A DNA stretch of 64,000 bases, taken from assembly GCA_018267915.1 (NCBI GenBank), contig JAFDXN010000041.1, forward strand, positions 62,001 to 126,000. Direction: 5' to 3'. Positions 1-8,809 of this stretch are shown piece after piece. The stretch is from Bacteroidota bacterium (GTDB lineage Bacteria > Bacteroidota > Bacteroidia > Chitinophagales > Chitinophagaceae). The translations under genes were made by a program, and so were the position numbers. The notes under the pieces were generated by a model that saw only the letters and a list, made by a program, of their open reading frames with translations, had not been told where the DNA came from and did not search any database. Each line of letters begins with the position of its first letter. Within the stretch, counting starts at the first letter, position 1.

Positions 1-263
1 CCAGAAATGTCTAGGTCTGATACAAACAAATGTTTCTGTTCGCTTTATAGCTTTGGACACCATGACGTTAGATGAGTCTTTACGGAAAGTATCGTTCTTA
101 CTTTGTGCTTGTGTTGAAGTACGCACGACTCTGACTAATGATCGCACCGGCCACCAGTGTCTTTGCCCTAACTCGATGGCCACTACTTTTGTTTTTATAG
201 GTTGCACGTTTTGTGCGAAGACGCTCGCATTGCAAACTGCAGAATAATAATTAGCTTTTTCAT
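1..263 (-). pseudogene. possible frameshifted secreted-protein gene cut by the left edge
   Basis: On the minus strand an ATG at 263 begins MKKLIIIL, which looks like the start of a signal peptide, but that frame stops near 197. The neighbouring frame is open from upstream of the ATG to base 1. It reads VCNASVFAQ at the matching place, which would complete a typical Bacteroidota signal peptide ending in FAQ. One indel near 240-245 would join the two parts. The rest of the open frame is Arg/Lys/Ser/Thr rich and I do not recognise it. It could be a pseudogene, a sequencing error or a chance open frame. No other gene is visible in the first 289 bases. Confidence 0.3.
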
Positions 264-289
264 TTTTGGTTATGAGTAAAAAGTGTTTG

Positions 290-742
290 TTAAACCCCAA
301 ATTGGCGCAAATGATGATCCATGTGCTTGTAAGCTGCAATACCCCATTGCTTAGTTGATATATTGCCGAAAGCCGGGTGAGTCAGTGTAAGTTCCTTTTT
401 TATACTTGGGAATATTGTCACCAGTCGTATAAATTCCTGCTTCTGCTTTTCGAATGCCTTTGCGTCAATCTTCCCCTTTGTAATATGAGTATGTTCACTT
501 TTCAATCCTTTTTTGAACGCTGGGGCAATATACAGTGCCAGTATTCTTAGCAAATATTGTTTAAACGAAGTTTTCTGCATCCCTCTCTCTTCGGCCAGTA
601 TCTGATTGTTGCAGGAGTTACAATGCAGCAGCATCTCAGTAGCATTCATTTCGCCCCATAGTTGCAAAGAATGTGCTTCCAGTTTGTTTACTCTTGATAC
701 TAAGTGTTCAGCGCTCTGCGCATTTAGCAAGTTCTTTTTCAT
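290..742 (-). CDS. DUF1569 / DinB-superfamily protein
   Basis: A 150-residue protein with no signal peptide. Near residues 29-41 it has WGEMNATEMLLHC, and it ends in HMDHHLRQFGV. Both resemble the start and end motifs of the DUF1569 family, a four-helix DinB/YfiT-like fold with metal-binding histidines whose function is mostly unknown. The ATG overlaps the stop of the upstream CPBP protease gene by four bases (ATGA), so the two are translationally coupled in one minus-strand operon. The family call rests on the terminal motifs. The biochemical role (thiol transfer or metal-dependent hydrolysis in relatives) cannot be inferred. Confidence 0.75.
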   Translation of the reverse strand: MKKNLLNAQSAEHLVSRVNKLEAHSLQLWGEMNATEMLLHCNSCNNQILAEERGMQKTSFKQYLLRILALYIAPAFKKGLKSEHTHITKGKIDAKAFEKQKQEFIRLVTIFPSIKKELTLTHPAFGNISTKQWGIAAYKHMDHHLRQFGV

Positions 743-1509
743 AAATTTTTATCTGTTTTAATGGTATTTCTATTTCTGTTTATGACATAAATGTTAATGG
801 GGATTGATATAAGTACAGTTATCATCAAAATTCTGAATGAAGACAGGTGATATGCCCCCACAGATGTGGATTGTAGCACGTCATTTGTAACTCTATAAAC
901 TATGTTACAAGCCCAGTGTAAGCCCACTGTAAACCAAAGGGATTTGGTAAGTACAAGTGGTATTGCAAGTGCAACGCCGGTGATAAAAAGGTAAAGAAGA
1001 CTTTCACCCGGTGCAGCAAGTTTGTAAGTGTGATTCAGTACATATACGAGAGACGATATGACCAAGAAAATGACTCTATTCCATTTACTGCCAGCTACGG
1101 TATACAAATACCCCCTGGTGATGATATCCTCTGCTATCGAGGGAAGGAAGGTTCCTGCAACACAAAGCATTGTATTAATCACCGGTCCAATACCCGGTTG
1201 AAGGTGGGCTGTAATTACCTCCCTGCCGGTGCTCCACGATATTATAAAAGATAGGGTATAGGTGATGACTCCAGACAACAGGCCTGTTGTGAGTAGATTT
1301 TTTGCATTGGCATTCCATTGTAGATTATATGACTCGAGTCCTGCAAGACCCTGTCTTCGAGCAATAAAATGTGCCAGCACGGGTACAACACCCATTAACA
1401 GTAGAAAAGCAAAAAGATCGTTGTGAAAGTGCATAAAAGCCTCCCCCAGTTGATAAGTAGCCCAGAGAAAGAAAAGTCCGGGCCACTTATATTTAATCGT
1501 TGCATTCAT
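739..1509 (-). CDS. CPBP-family intramembrane metalloprotease
   Basis: A 256-residue polytopic membrane protein with hydrophobic segments near residues 11-50, 70-92, 108-125, 145-160, 170-190 and 225-240. The three CPBP (Abi/CaaX protease) motifs can be read: E127-D128-xxx-R132 (a variant of EExxxR), YxxxH160 and H198xxxN202. Members cleave membrane-embedded or prenylated peptides; bacterial ones often act in bacteriocin self-immunity or surface-protein processing, and the substrate here is unknown. It is the first gene of a pair with the DUF1569 gene (overlap at 739-742). It begins 10 bases after the end of the TonB receptor gene and could be co-transcribed with it. Confidence 0.85.
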   Translation of the reverse strand: MNATIKYKWPGLFFLWATYQLGEAFMHFHNDLFAFLLLMGVVPVLAHFIARRQGLAGLESYNLQWNANAKNLLTTGLLSGVITYTLSFIISWSTGREVITAHLQPGIGPVINTMLCVAGTFLPSIAEDIITRGYLYTVAGSKWNRVIFLVISSLVYVLNHTYKLAAPGESLLYLFITGVALAIPLVLTKSLWFTVGLHWACNIVYRVTNDVLQSTSVGAYHLSSFRILMITVLISIPINIYVINRNRNTIKTDKNL

Positions 1510-1519
1510 GCGTAAATGT

Positions 1520-3895
1520 TTAGAATTGAATACGATAATTGACAGAAGGAGTAAATCCTAGTTGGTATTGGGTGCGGATCGTTTGGTATTTGTTGTCATA
1601 TCCTTCCCTTAGTATGTTCTTGCTGTTTGTAACATTTTGTAAATCCAGGTATATTTCCTGCATTGCTTTTTTTCTGTTCATGCGATACGTAAGCTTGATA
1701 TCCGCACGGAAGTAATCGCCATATTTTTTTTCAAAAGCCTGGTCATAATTGTATTTGGTCGCTCCTTCGCTTATTGATGCCTGCAGATCAATGGGGATAT
1801 AACGCTTGCCTCCCGCTGCTGCTAGCTTGCCATCTATACAAATAGTATTTGATTTGCCCACTTTCCATTCCTTTCCAGCCAGTGCGTTTACCACATAGTT
1901 ATTGTTGTATGCGGTGTTCCTTTCAATATTATCGCTGCCTGTATACAATGAGTTGAACAGAGAAACTGTACCTGTTACATAATAACCTTTGCTGAACTTT
2001 TTCTCTAAGGTCAACTCAATTCCGTAATTATTACCTGTGCCCTTGTTTACAAGGCTATCTTGCCTGGTAGAGCCATAGGTTGAACCTAAATTGAGCGCAG
2101 AGAACGTACTTGGGTATTGCTCTATCGGTACATTGTAGATGTGCTGATAATATGCTTCGATCTTATAATGCCATTCGCTGAAAATTGTTTGCTCCCAGCC
2201 TGCTACAAATTGTGCACTCCTTGTGAAGTCAAGCGAGTGGTTGGTCTCGGTGTATGTATTGTGATCCGATTTTGTCTTCAAAAAATAAAGCATCAGATCC
2301 TGCATTTGGCTGTGCATGCCTGCACCCAGGTTGATAGAGCCAGACTTGCCAGCCTGGAATTTGGCCCCAAGCCGAGGCTCAATAGCGTAAGAATTGTTCA
2401 ATGTCAGATATTGGCTGAATATGCCGCTGTTAAGCATAATTTTATCAGTAAACCGGTGCTGCCATGATGCGTATGCCTGTAGCAGCTGTGTACTTCCTAC
2501 CTCCTTCCGCAGCGGTATCATCCTGTTATCGTAAGAAGTACTGTCTGCAAATGAAAAATGTATGTCATGAGCAGTAGCGCCTGCTTGTAGTCTGTCCTTC
2601 GACGAGAATTTCTTATTTATATTGTCAGTGATCGTGTACTTCCACTCATTGGTGTGTTCCCTATAATTCGGAAAAATATTCCTGCTGTCGTCAAGGGAAT
2701 CCTGGATGGTCTTTATTTGTTGTCCGCTTACGGCAAGTGTTACTTTATTAGACAATGATTTGCTAATGAAATAAGTGTTCGTGATTCCGGCCACACCGCT
2801 ATTGCTCTTAAAATCAAGATTACTATAGGGGTCATTATAGAAGTTCTGCGTATCGGCAATATCTCCCTTGAACGATATATTACTAAGACCACCAACCCCG
2901 AATATGGTAAACTTACCAGCTTTCTGTGTTGGAATACTGACTTTAAAACTAAGATCCTGGTAGTAAGGTATAGCACTACCTGTTCCGGTAATAACGCCCA
3001 CTTTTTGTAATAGCCCTGGTACACTATACCTGTAATCAACAAGGTAAGATGCCTTGCTGTTCTTGGAGAAATAGCCTTCAGCCCCAAATTCCAGCCCTGA
3101 TAAACCAACCTGAGCCATATATTCTCTTTTGTTGTTATTTCCATCGCGCAACTGAAGGTCAAATACACCAGCATTTGCGTTGCCAAATTGGGCGGGGAAA
3201 GCACTTGTGTAAAACGCTGACTTATCCAGAACGTTATTGTTGATCATGCTTACGGGACCGCCAGTTGCGCCCGATTGGCCAAAATGATTGGGGTTGGGCA
3301 CGTCTACTCCTTCTACGCGCCATAAAAGACCTGTAGGTGCATTGCCGCGAATAATAATGTCGTTGCGGCTATCATTGTTACTGATTACCCCCGCAAAATT
3401 ACTGGCCATTCTTGCCACATCGTTTCTGCTGCCGGCATACCTACGCGTGTCTTCTGCATTAAAAACGCTTGCGCTTACCGTAGCCATTTGTTTATCATTT
3501 ATTGTTTCCCGTTTGGCTTTAATAACCACTTCGCTCATGGCTTTGACCTGCTCCAGCATTTCTGCATTAAGCACTGTCTCTTTGCCGGCCTCAACTACTA
3601 CATCTGGGATAACCTGCTGCTGATAGCTTGCATGCGATATTGTTACCGAAGCCCTACCTATAGGAACATTAGTTATTATATAATTTCCGTCAATGTCCGA
3701 GACTGTTCCAGAGCTATACCCATTGCAGCTGATCGTAATACTTACGCTAGGTATCGGGACCTTTGATTGCTGATCTGTTACAGTCCCCCTTACTGTTTGA
3801 AATGATTGTGCGGACGCGCACATCGAAATAAATGTTACAAAAAAGACAATAACGCCTGTTTTGAGTTTTCCGTTTAGAATGTTTGTCTGTGTCAT
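1520..3895 (-). CDS. TonB-dependent outer-membrane receptor with N-terminal CarboxypepD_reg-like domain
   Basis: About 791 residues. I chose the ATG at 3895 because it opens a normal signal peptide (MTQTNILNGK..., hydrophobic core, CASAQ cleavage); an upstream in-frame start would add 19 implausible residues. A carboxypeptidase-regulatory-like domain follows (VRGTVTDQQSKVPIPSVSI). Next comes the plug, with RNDIIIRGNAPTGLLWRVEG and VPNPNHFG, then a long beta-barrel that ends in an aromatic residue (YRIQF). It imports an unknown ligand through the outer membrane using TonB energy. No SusD partner is adjacent, so a glycan-utilisation role is not supported. It is divergent from a membrane-bound AraC regulator, which is the obvious candidate controller. 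Confidence 0.9.
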   Translation of the reverse strand: MTQTNILNGKLKTGVIVFFVTFISMCASAQSFQTVRGTVTDQQSKVPIPSVSITISCNGYSSGTVSDIDGNYIITNVPIGRASVTISHASYQQQVIPDVVVEAGKETVLNAEMLEQVKAMSEVVIKAKRETINDKQMATVSASVFNAEDTRRYAGSRNDVARMASNFAGVISNNDSRNDIIIRGNAPTGLLWRVEGVDVPNPNHFGQSGATGGPVSMINNNVLDKSAFYTSAFPAQFGNANAGVFDLQLRDGNNNKREYMAQVGLSGLEFGAEGYFSKNSKASYLVDYRYSVPGLLQKVGVITGTGSAIPYYQDLSFKVSIPTQKAGKFTIFGVGGLSNISFKGDIADTQNFYNDPYSNLDFKSNSGVAGITNTYFISKSLSNKVTLAVSGQQIKTIQDSLDDSRNIFPNYREHTNEWKYTITDNINKKFSSKDRLQAGATAHDIHFSFADSTSYDNRMIPLRKEVGSTQLLQAYASWQHRFTDKIMLNSGIFSQYLTLNNSYAIEPRLGAKFQAGKSGSINLGAGMHSQMQDLMLYFLKTKSDHNTYTETNHSLDFTRSAQFVAGWEQTIFSEWHYKIEAYYQHIYNVPIEQYPSTFSALNLGSTYGSTRQDSLVNKGTGNNYGIELTLEKKFSKGYYVTGTVSLFNSLYTGSDNIERNTAYNNNYVVNALAGKEWKVGKSNTICIDGKLAAAGGKRYIPIDLQASISEGATKYNYDQAFEKKYGDYFRADIKLTYRMNRKKAMQEIYLDLQNVTNSKNILREGYDNKYQTIRTQYQLGFTPSVNYRIQF

Positions 3896-4087
3896 AGAAA
3901 AAGTTTGTGACGCAAAAGTATCTGCACACCTCAGCCTGGCTGCCCGCACCAATTAGTTCGCACCTTTTATGAGTACGAATAAATTGGGGTTATCTCTAAA
4001 TAATTGAAAATCAATAAAATAACTATATTTTAAAGATTCATTATCCGTACTTATCTTGCAATTGCAAAAACACTGATTAAGACCATT

Positions 4088-5311
4088 ATGCTGCTTTTGA
4101 ACATTGATTCAGGCGATATAATTAGACTGATACCGATACTAGGTTGCCTCCAGGGATACATTTTTTGTGTCATACTTCTGAGTAGTAAGAAACTTGACAG
4201 ACACAAATCCATATTTATTTCTACACATATATTTTCGGCTAGTTCCCTTCTTTTACTTCCTTCTATTCAGGAGTATATGGGATGGCATTTTGCGTGGGTT
4301 ACTGACTCATTAATATGGATAAGCGTCCCATCTACCTACTTTTATTTGCATATGTTTAGCCGACCTCAAGCTTTCAACAAAGACTTGCTTCATCTAGTAT
4401 TACTCACTATTGGTGCATACTCTTTAGAATACTGGTTTTTTACATATAAGGCGGAGATAGGTATCGTTGATGGGCATGCAGAACTTCTTCATTCCCCGCT
4501 GCACCTGTATATCACCATAGGAAAATTTATTGTGTTCTTCGGTTATATAATAGCCGCTGCAACCTTATTTCGCCAACATCAGTCATTTATACGCGACAAC
4601 TTTTCCAATATCAAACACTATAATCTTCATTGGGTCCGAAACCTTTTGATTTGGAATGCCGCTTTGATCGGCTATGCTTTGGTTGCCTTTATTCTTTCTT
4701 ATTTAATAGATGGCTTTACGATCGGAAAATCAAATATGACGGCATACTGGCTATTGATCGCTTATATCTACTATGCTTCCATAAAAGGCTACATGCAAAA
4801 AGATATTCACGTAGAAACAGTAGTTACGGATATTCCTGTCATTGCTTCAGTTCAAGTAATTAATCATGAAAGGAAAATTCAAGAGACAAATCCTGTTGAG
4901 GAAGTACAAAATCTCAAACCAGATGTACCTAAATTAAAATATCAAAAAAGCCGGCTCAATGATTCAGAATCGAAGAAAATAGCCGAAAAGCTGATAAGAA
5001 TGGTAGAGCAAGAGAAACTGTATCTGGACCCCGAACTTACGCTGGCTAACCTTTCTGAAAAATCTGGTGAACCGCCTTTCGTGATCTCACAAGTTCTTAA
5101 TGTAGCGCTGGGCAAGAATTTTTATGAGCTTGTAAATGGATACCGGGTGGATGCTGCCAAACGTTTGCTGGCAAACCCCGATAATCAACACCTCACGATA
5201 CTTTCTATCGGCTTCGAAGCTGGATTCAATTCAAAAACAACCTTCAATAGCGTATTCAAAAAATACACAGGCCAAACACCGTCTGAATTTTTGAAATCGT
5301 ATCGGCCATAG
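4088..5311 (+). CDS. membrane-anchored AraC-family transcriptional regulator
   Basis: A 407-residue protein. The N-terminal half (about 12-235) has roughly seven hydrophobic segments. A charged linker (240-295) follows, and the C-terminal 110 residues form an AraC/XylS double helix-turn-helix with DAAKRLLANPDNQHLTIL, IGFEAGFNSKTTFNSVFKK and the closing YTGQTPSEFLKS. This is the common Bacteroidota design in which a membrane sensor is fused to a DNA-binding domain. It is transcribed divergently from the TonB receptor gene across a 192-base AT-rich gap, so it probably senses an envelope signal and controls that receptor. The signal is unknown. Confidence 0.88.
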   Translation: MLLLNIDSGDIIRLIPILGCLQGYIFCVILLSSKKLDRHKSIFISTHIFSASSLLLLPSIQEYMGWHFAWVTDSLIWISVPSTYFYLHMFSRPQAFNKDLLHLVLLTIGAYSLEYWFFTYKAEIGIVDGHAELLHSPLHLYITIGKFIVFFGYIIAAATLFRQHQSFIRDNFSNIKHYNLHWVRNLLIWNAALIGYALVAFILSYLIDGFTIGKSNMTAYWLLIAYIYYASIKGYMQKDIHVETVVTDIPVIASVQVINHERKIQETNPVEEVQNLKPDVPKLKYQKSRLNDSESKKIAEKLIRMVEQEKLYLDPELTLANLSEKSGEPPFVISQVLNVALGKNFYELVNGYRVDAAKRLLANPDNQHLTILSIGFEAGFNSKTTFNSVFKKYTGQTPSEFLKSYRP

Positions 5312-5916
5312 GTATCAAACACTTTACAGCAAAACCAGCTATTAAGATATACTTTGCTGTTATTTAAGAAGCTGCTTTAAGGAGTATATCCGTTTGAAAA
5401 AATCCATCAGCTGGTTCGACAATTCGTCGGCGAAGCCACTTCTAAAATGTGAACGCATGTTCTACGCTTATGTGCTCAAAAGCCGCGATCATGATAGTAG
5501 CAAACATACGTTCAGCATATGATGGCGCCTTAGGTTGTGGAGTTTTGCACTACAGCCCGATAGCGGAACACCTCCAAGGCTTCCCATCAGTTCAATAGAC
5601 CTTGAACCGTCCAGCGCCATATCGCTTAATCAAGGCCTGCATAACAGCGCATAGCCACTTTTATTCAGCGGAGCATTTGAATAAAAGCGTTTTTTCTTTT
5701 GTTACTTTTTCGTTGCCTGTCCCGATGAATATCGGGAGACGAGCAAAAGAAAAGTAAGGCCGGCTAAAGTGAAGGTGCCGGATATCATGACAGCAAGCAA
5801 AAAAAACCATGTTATAACTATGTTACATTTCCCCCACCTATACAAGCACCCCAAAGATTACTTAATTTTGCAAATTCATTCAACAGACTTCAATTAAAAA
5901 TTTTCACATCATCGCC
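5312..5916. other. 605-base intergenic stretch with hairpins and decayed sequence
   Basis: No intact gene is visible. A perfect 10-bp inverted repeat (CTTTTATTCA/TGAATAAAAG) spans 5658-5687. A second hairpin spans 5702-5757, with outer arms TTACTTTT/AAAAGTAA and an inner TCCCGAT/ATCGGGA. The second resembles, in its TTACTTT...AAAGTAA arms, the repeat hairpins at 15.2 and 15.6 kb. Minus-strand frames between 5400 and 5640 give broken peptide stretches interrupted by stops, so this may be a decayed coding remnant, but I cannot assign a family. Confidence 0.5.
5863..5870 (+). promoter_or_regulatory. -7 box TAATTTTG upstream of S1/P1 nuclease gene
   Basis: TAATTTTG matches the Bacteroidota sigma-A -7 consensus TAnnTTTG exactly and lies 46 bases before the nuclease ATG. 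No clear -33 TTG is visible at the usual spacing. Confidence 0.55.
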
Positions 5917-6831
5917 ATGCGAAACAGGATACTTTGCTTTTTGATTGCGCTTTCTTTTGCCCCCGCCATTACCTTCGCCTGGAACGGGCAGGGACATCAA
6001 ACCGCCGGCGCGCTGGTTTACTATTACCTTAAGGCCAACAATCGACCGGTTATCGAAGCTGTTTTAAAGACGCTCTCATATCACCCCTGGTATAAAACAC
6101 AATGGGCTGCTGCCATTAGCCGGTATACGGGCGAGGAAAAAGAGATCCATCTGTTCGAGCTTGCTTCCACCTTCCCCGACGATGCGCGCGGCACCAGCCT
6201 CGGCGATGGCGAAAGAACAAAGTGGCACTATGTAGATTATCCCTTTGTTGTACCCGGCAAAAAAGTAAAAAGCGAAGAAGCCCAATCGCCCAACGCCGAA
6301 CAAAAAATAGTTGAATTCCTCAATACTCTTCCCACAGCTCCCGACAGCGCACAAAAGGCTATCGACCTCTGCTGGCTTTTTCACCTCATCGAAGACACGC
6401 ATCAGCCCCTGCACTGCTCATCCATGTTCGACCCCAACCACCCCGACGGCGACAAAGGCGGCAACTCCGTATCCATAAAGATCGACGATGAACCGGTGCA
6501 AAACCTGCACCACTTCTGGGACGCAGCCCCCGTTGCCGATAATGAAGTGCCTGCCGACAAAGCATGGTCGCTGATGACAACATATCACCCGGCTCCTGTT
6601 ACAACCAGGATCGATAGCGCTTTCGTCCATAACTGGATCAAAAACGAAAGCCTGCCAATGGCCGTCAAATACGCCTATCTCGACGGCAAGGTAAACGGCT
6701 ATTACAATCTGCCTTCAGGTCTTAACGACGCTTATGTCACTAAGGCGAAGAAGATAGCCGAGCAAAGGCTGGTCGAGTCTGCCTATCGCATGTCCAAGGC
6801 ATTGATACAGATATATGGTCCGCAGTCTTAA
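5917..6831 (+). CDS. S1/P1-type zinc-dependent nuclease
   Basis: 304 residues. The signal peptide ends FAPAITFA, so the mature protein would start at Trp22. In P1 nuclease the mature N-terminal Trp is itself a zinc ligand, and here WNGQGHQ supplies Trp22 and His27. Other trinuclear-zinc ligands are visible in HYVDYPF, FHLIEDTHQPLHC and LHHFWD. Members cleave single-stranded DNA and RNA and remove 3'-phosphates; this one is periplasmic or secreted and probably salvages nucleotides. It stands alone, with its own promoter-like box upstream and a terminator downstream. Confidence 0.93.
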   Translation: MRNRILCFLIALSFAPAITFAWNGQGHQTAGALVYYYLKANNRPVIEAVLKTLSYHPWYKTQWAAAISRYTGEEKEIHLFELASTFPDDARGTSLGDGERTKWHYVDYPFVVPGKKVKSEEAQSPNAEQKIVEFLNTLPTAPDSAQKAIDLCWLFHLIEDTHQPLHCSSMFDPNHPDGDKGGNSVSIKIDDEPVQNLHHFWDAAPVADNEVPADKAWSLMTTYHPAPVTTRIDSAFVHNWIKNESLPMAVKYAYLDGKVNGYYNLPSGLNDAYVTKAKKIAEQRLVESAYRMSKALIQIYGPQS

Positions 6832-6863
6832 GTAAACGCTGGTTTCGCCTCGAATAAAATTTG

Positions 6864-6896
6864 AAGATCTCACTTTACGGGAGATCTTTGCTTTTT
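6864..6896 (+). terminator. rho-independent terminator after the nuclease gene
   Basis: Perfect 8-bp stem AAGATCTC/GAGATCTT (6864-6871 and 6881-6888) with a 9-base loop, followed by a T-rich stretch. Confidence 0.75.
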
Positions 6897-6912
6897 AACT
6901 TAAGCTGCTCAT

Positions 6913-7437
6913 ATGCCACGCAAAGTCATACTCTTCATCGCCTGCAGCCTCGATGGCTTCATCGCAAAGCCCAACGACGACCTTTCATTTTTATCAATAG
7001 TGCAAAAGGAAGGAGAAGATTATGGCTATGGTGAATTTATCCAGGCTGTTGACACCGTAATACTCGGCCGCAAAACCTACGATTGGGTCATGACGCAGGT
7101 GCCGGCATTCCCCCATGCCGATAAAGACACTTATGTCATCACACATACACCGCGCCCGGACATAGGAAAAACAAAATTCTACGCCGGCGATCTTAAGGAC
7201 TTACTCACTAAACTAAAAAGTGAGCCAGGGAAGAATATTTTCATCGATGGTGGAGCCGCAGTTGTAAATGTCCTATTACACGACCATTTGATCGACGAAT
7301 ATATCATCTCTATTATACCCATCCTGCTTGGCAGCGGAACACGGCTCTTCAACGACAACAGGCCGGAGCAAAAACTGCAATTGCTCGCTGCCAAACATTT
7401 CGATACAGGTCTGGTACAGCTTCATTATAAGAGCTAA
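6913..7437 (+). CDS. dihydrofolate reductase-family protein (RibD C-terminal domain)
   Basis: 174 residues, about the normal length for a single RibD_C/DHFR-like domain. It opens MPRKVILFIACSLDGFIA, the first strand and Asp-Gly-x-Ile-Ala motif of this family. It also has VILGRKTYDWV, IFIDGGAAVVNVLL (nucleotide-binding Gly-Gly) and IPILLGSGTRLF. Members reduce pterin-, pyrimidine- or riboflavin-precursor-like substrates with NADPH; the exact substrate is not known for these stand-alone versions. It sits between two terminators and appears monocistronic. It is not the classical folate-pathway DHFR. Confidence 0.88.
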   Translation: MPRKVILFIACSLDGFIAKPNDDLSFLSIVQKEGEDYGYGEFIQAVDTVILGRKTYDWVMTQVPAFPHADKDTYVITHTPRPDIGKTKFYAGDLKDLLTKLKSEPGKNIFIDGGAAVVNVLLHDHLIDEYIISIIPILLGSGTRLFNDNRPEQKLQLLAAKHFDTGLVQLHYKS

Positions 7438-7467
7438 TAAGCGAATGCAATAAATACATTCAATGTA

Positions 7468-7495
7468 AAACGGGAGCATTCGAATGCTCCCGTTT
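7468..7495. terminator. bidirectional terminator between convergent genes
   Basis: Perfect 28-base palindrome: AAACGGGAGCATTC at 7468-7481 and its complement at 7482-7495. A-rich on the left and T-rich on the right, it serves the reductase gene on plus and the GldN-like gene on minus. Confidence 0.85.
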
Positions 7496-7518
7496 CTTAT
7501 GTAAGCGAAGGTGTTTGC

Positions 7519-8166
7519 TTACTTCTTTTTACCATCTTCAAGCGTAAACTGTCCGGGATGATCTATAGATTTAGTCACATGTTCACTGAACAGTCTATGC
7601 TCCATCACATCATCCCATGTTATCGGTGTATCATAGTCATCGCAGTTCACATTGCTTTCTGCTAGTGCTTTTCTTGCCTCGGGATAATATACCCAAAACA
7701 AAGGCTCCTTACTGTCACCCATTACCGGCCCGAGACTCACAATGTGCATTACAGGTCCTGTCAGTGTCGTGGCAGCCAACCTGTCTTCTTTCAGGTTGTA
7801 TTTGGTCACCGTGGCCGGGCTGAAACTTTTTAACAACAAATGCAGCTCATCTTTGCTCATCTCCTTTGTAAAACGATCGTCAGCATACACTTTAATACGT
7901 CCGCTCTCAATACCGCTTATCAATACATCTATCAGGTTCACGTCTCTTGAGCTTTTCCTGGAGTAAGCAAACAGGTTGTTCTCCCGGGCTTTACAATCTA
8001 TTTCACTCCAGCTGCGTGTGTGTTCGGTAAGATCTTTTTCTTTGACTATTTCCCATGGCTTGGCATGCTCCAGGTGCTTCCTGGATGTAGCTACACTTTG
8101 TGGTTGTGCGTTGCTTGTACTTACTGCCAGCGACGCAGCAATTGCAGTAAAGATGATTTTGTTCAT
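7519..8166 (-). CDS. GldN/PorN-like T9SS ring-subunit paralogue
   Basis: 215 residues with a signal peptide (MNKIIFTAIAASLAVSTSNA, then Q). The core motif PLFWVYYPEARKAL, followed by ITWDDVMEHRLFSEHVTKS, strongly resembles the GldN/PorN signature (Y-Y-P-x-A-R, then a W/F-D-x-x-x-x-R-x-F-S segment). GldN forms a periplasmic ring with GldK in the type IX secretion system. No gldK, gldL or gldM is adjacent, so this is probably an extra stand-alone paralogue or a divergent relative rather than the core gldN gene. It has a strong own promoter at 8183-8212 and a terminator downstream. Confidence 0.72.
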   Translation of the reverse strand: MNKIIFTAIAASLAVSTSNAQPQSVATSRKHLEHAKPWEIVKEKDLTEHTRSWSEIDCKARENNLFAYSRKSSRDVNLIDVLISGIESGRIKVYADDRFTKEMSKDELHLLLKSFSPATVTKYNLKEDRLAATTLTGPVMHIVSLGPVMGDSKEPLFWVYYPEARKALAESNVNCDDYDTPITWDDVMEHRLFSEHVTKSIDHPGQFTLEDGKKK

Positions 8167-8182
8167 ACGTTATTGTTTTAAC

Positions 8183-8212
8183 TAAAGATAAAACATATCT
8201 GCTATTTGTCAA
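8183..8212 (-). promoter_or_regulatory. Bacteroidota promoter for the GldN-like gene
   Basis: On the minus strand, -33 TTG (complement of 8210-8212) is separated by 19 bases from TATCTTTA (8183-8190), 7/8 to TAnnTTTG. It lies 16 bases before the ATG at 8166. Confidence 0.65.
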
Positions 8213-8296
8213 TAGCCATGCTGTTGGGACCTATTACTGGTGTAAGATCAACAGAATACTTTTTTCCCTATCTTCATCATGCAAACCGCGATCCGT

Positions 8297-8770
8297 ATGA
8301 AATACTTCAACAAGAAATCAATTACACTGCTTACCATTTGCCTGGCCATAGCAGGCGCCCAGTCCTTCGCCCAGCGCGATCACGACGAAGAAGCCCCCCG
8401 CAACCTTAAGGTGCTGCCAAAAAAAACCAGCGGCGAAGAGGTGCACAAGATAATGCGCGGCTATGCCGAAGCACTCGGCGTGCGCTGCAACTATTGCCAT
8501 GCTAAAGGCGAAGGCCGCGGCCTCGATTTCGCTTCCGACGAGAAACCGGAAAAGGAGATAGCCCGCAAGATGATGCGCATGGTCAATGACATAAACGACA
8601 ACTATATGGCCAAAATGGAAGGCGGCAAGCTCGACCGCGTTTCATGCATCACTTGCCACAACGGCAACCCGCACCCACAGGCAACGGCCTCGAAAGGCGA
8701 AGAAGGCGGCGACAAAAAGATGGATACCGACCACGGTAAAGACCACGACACCAAGCGCGACAAAAACTAG
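8297..8770 (+). CDS. c-type cytochrome, photosynthetic-reaction-centre cytochrome-like
   Basis: 157 residues from the ATG at 8297 (an in-frame ATG at 8279 would place six residues before the signal peptide). The signal peptide MKYFNKKSITLL... ends QSFAQ. Two haem-binding CxxCH motifs follow: CNYCH in GVRCNYCHAKGEGRGLDFAS and CITCH in DRVSCITCHNGNPHPQ. The arrangement is that of the stand-alone "photosynthetic reaction centre cytochrome c subunit" family common in non-photosynthetic Bacteroidota. It probably binds two haems in the periplasm and transfers electrons to an unknown partner. The C-terminus is Asp/Lys/His rich. Confidence 0.88.
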   Translation: MKYFNKKSITLLTICLAIAGAQSFAQRDHDEEAPRNLKVLPKKTSGEEVHKIMRGYAEALGVRCNYCHAKGEGRGLDFASDEKPEKEIARKMMRMVNDINDNYMAKMEGGKLDRVSCITCHNGNPHPQATASKGEEGGDKKMDTDHGKDHDTKRDKN

Positions 8771-8809
8771 TCTTTATTTCCATTTAAGGCTGATCTCAAA
8801 CGAATTCTC

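Noticed and set aside
53..247. 64-codon plus-strand frame at the left edge
   Set aside because: No ribosome site, promoter or recognisable motif; Cys/Thr/Leu-rich composition fits chance, and the minus strand has a better signal-peptide candidate.
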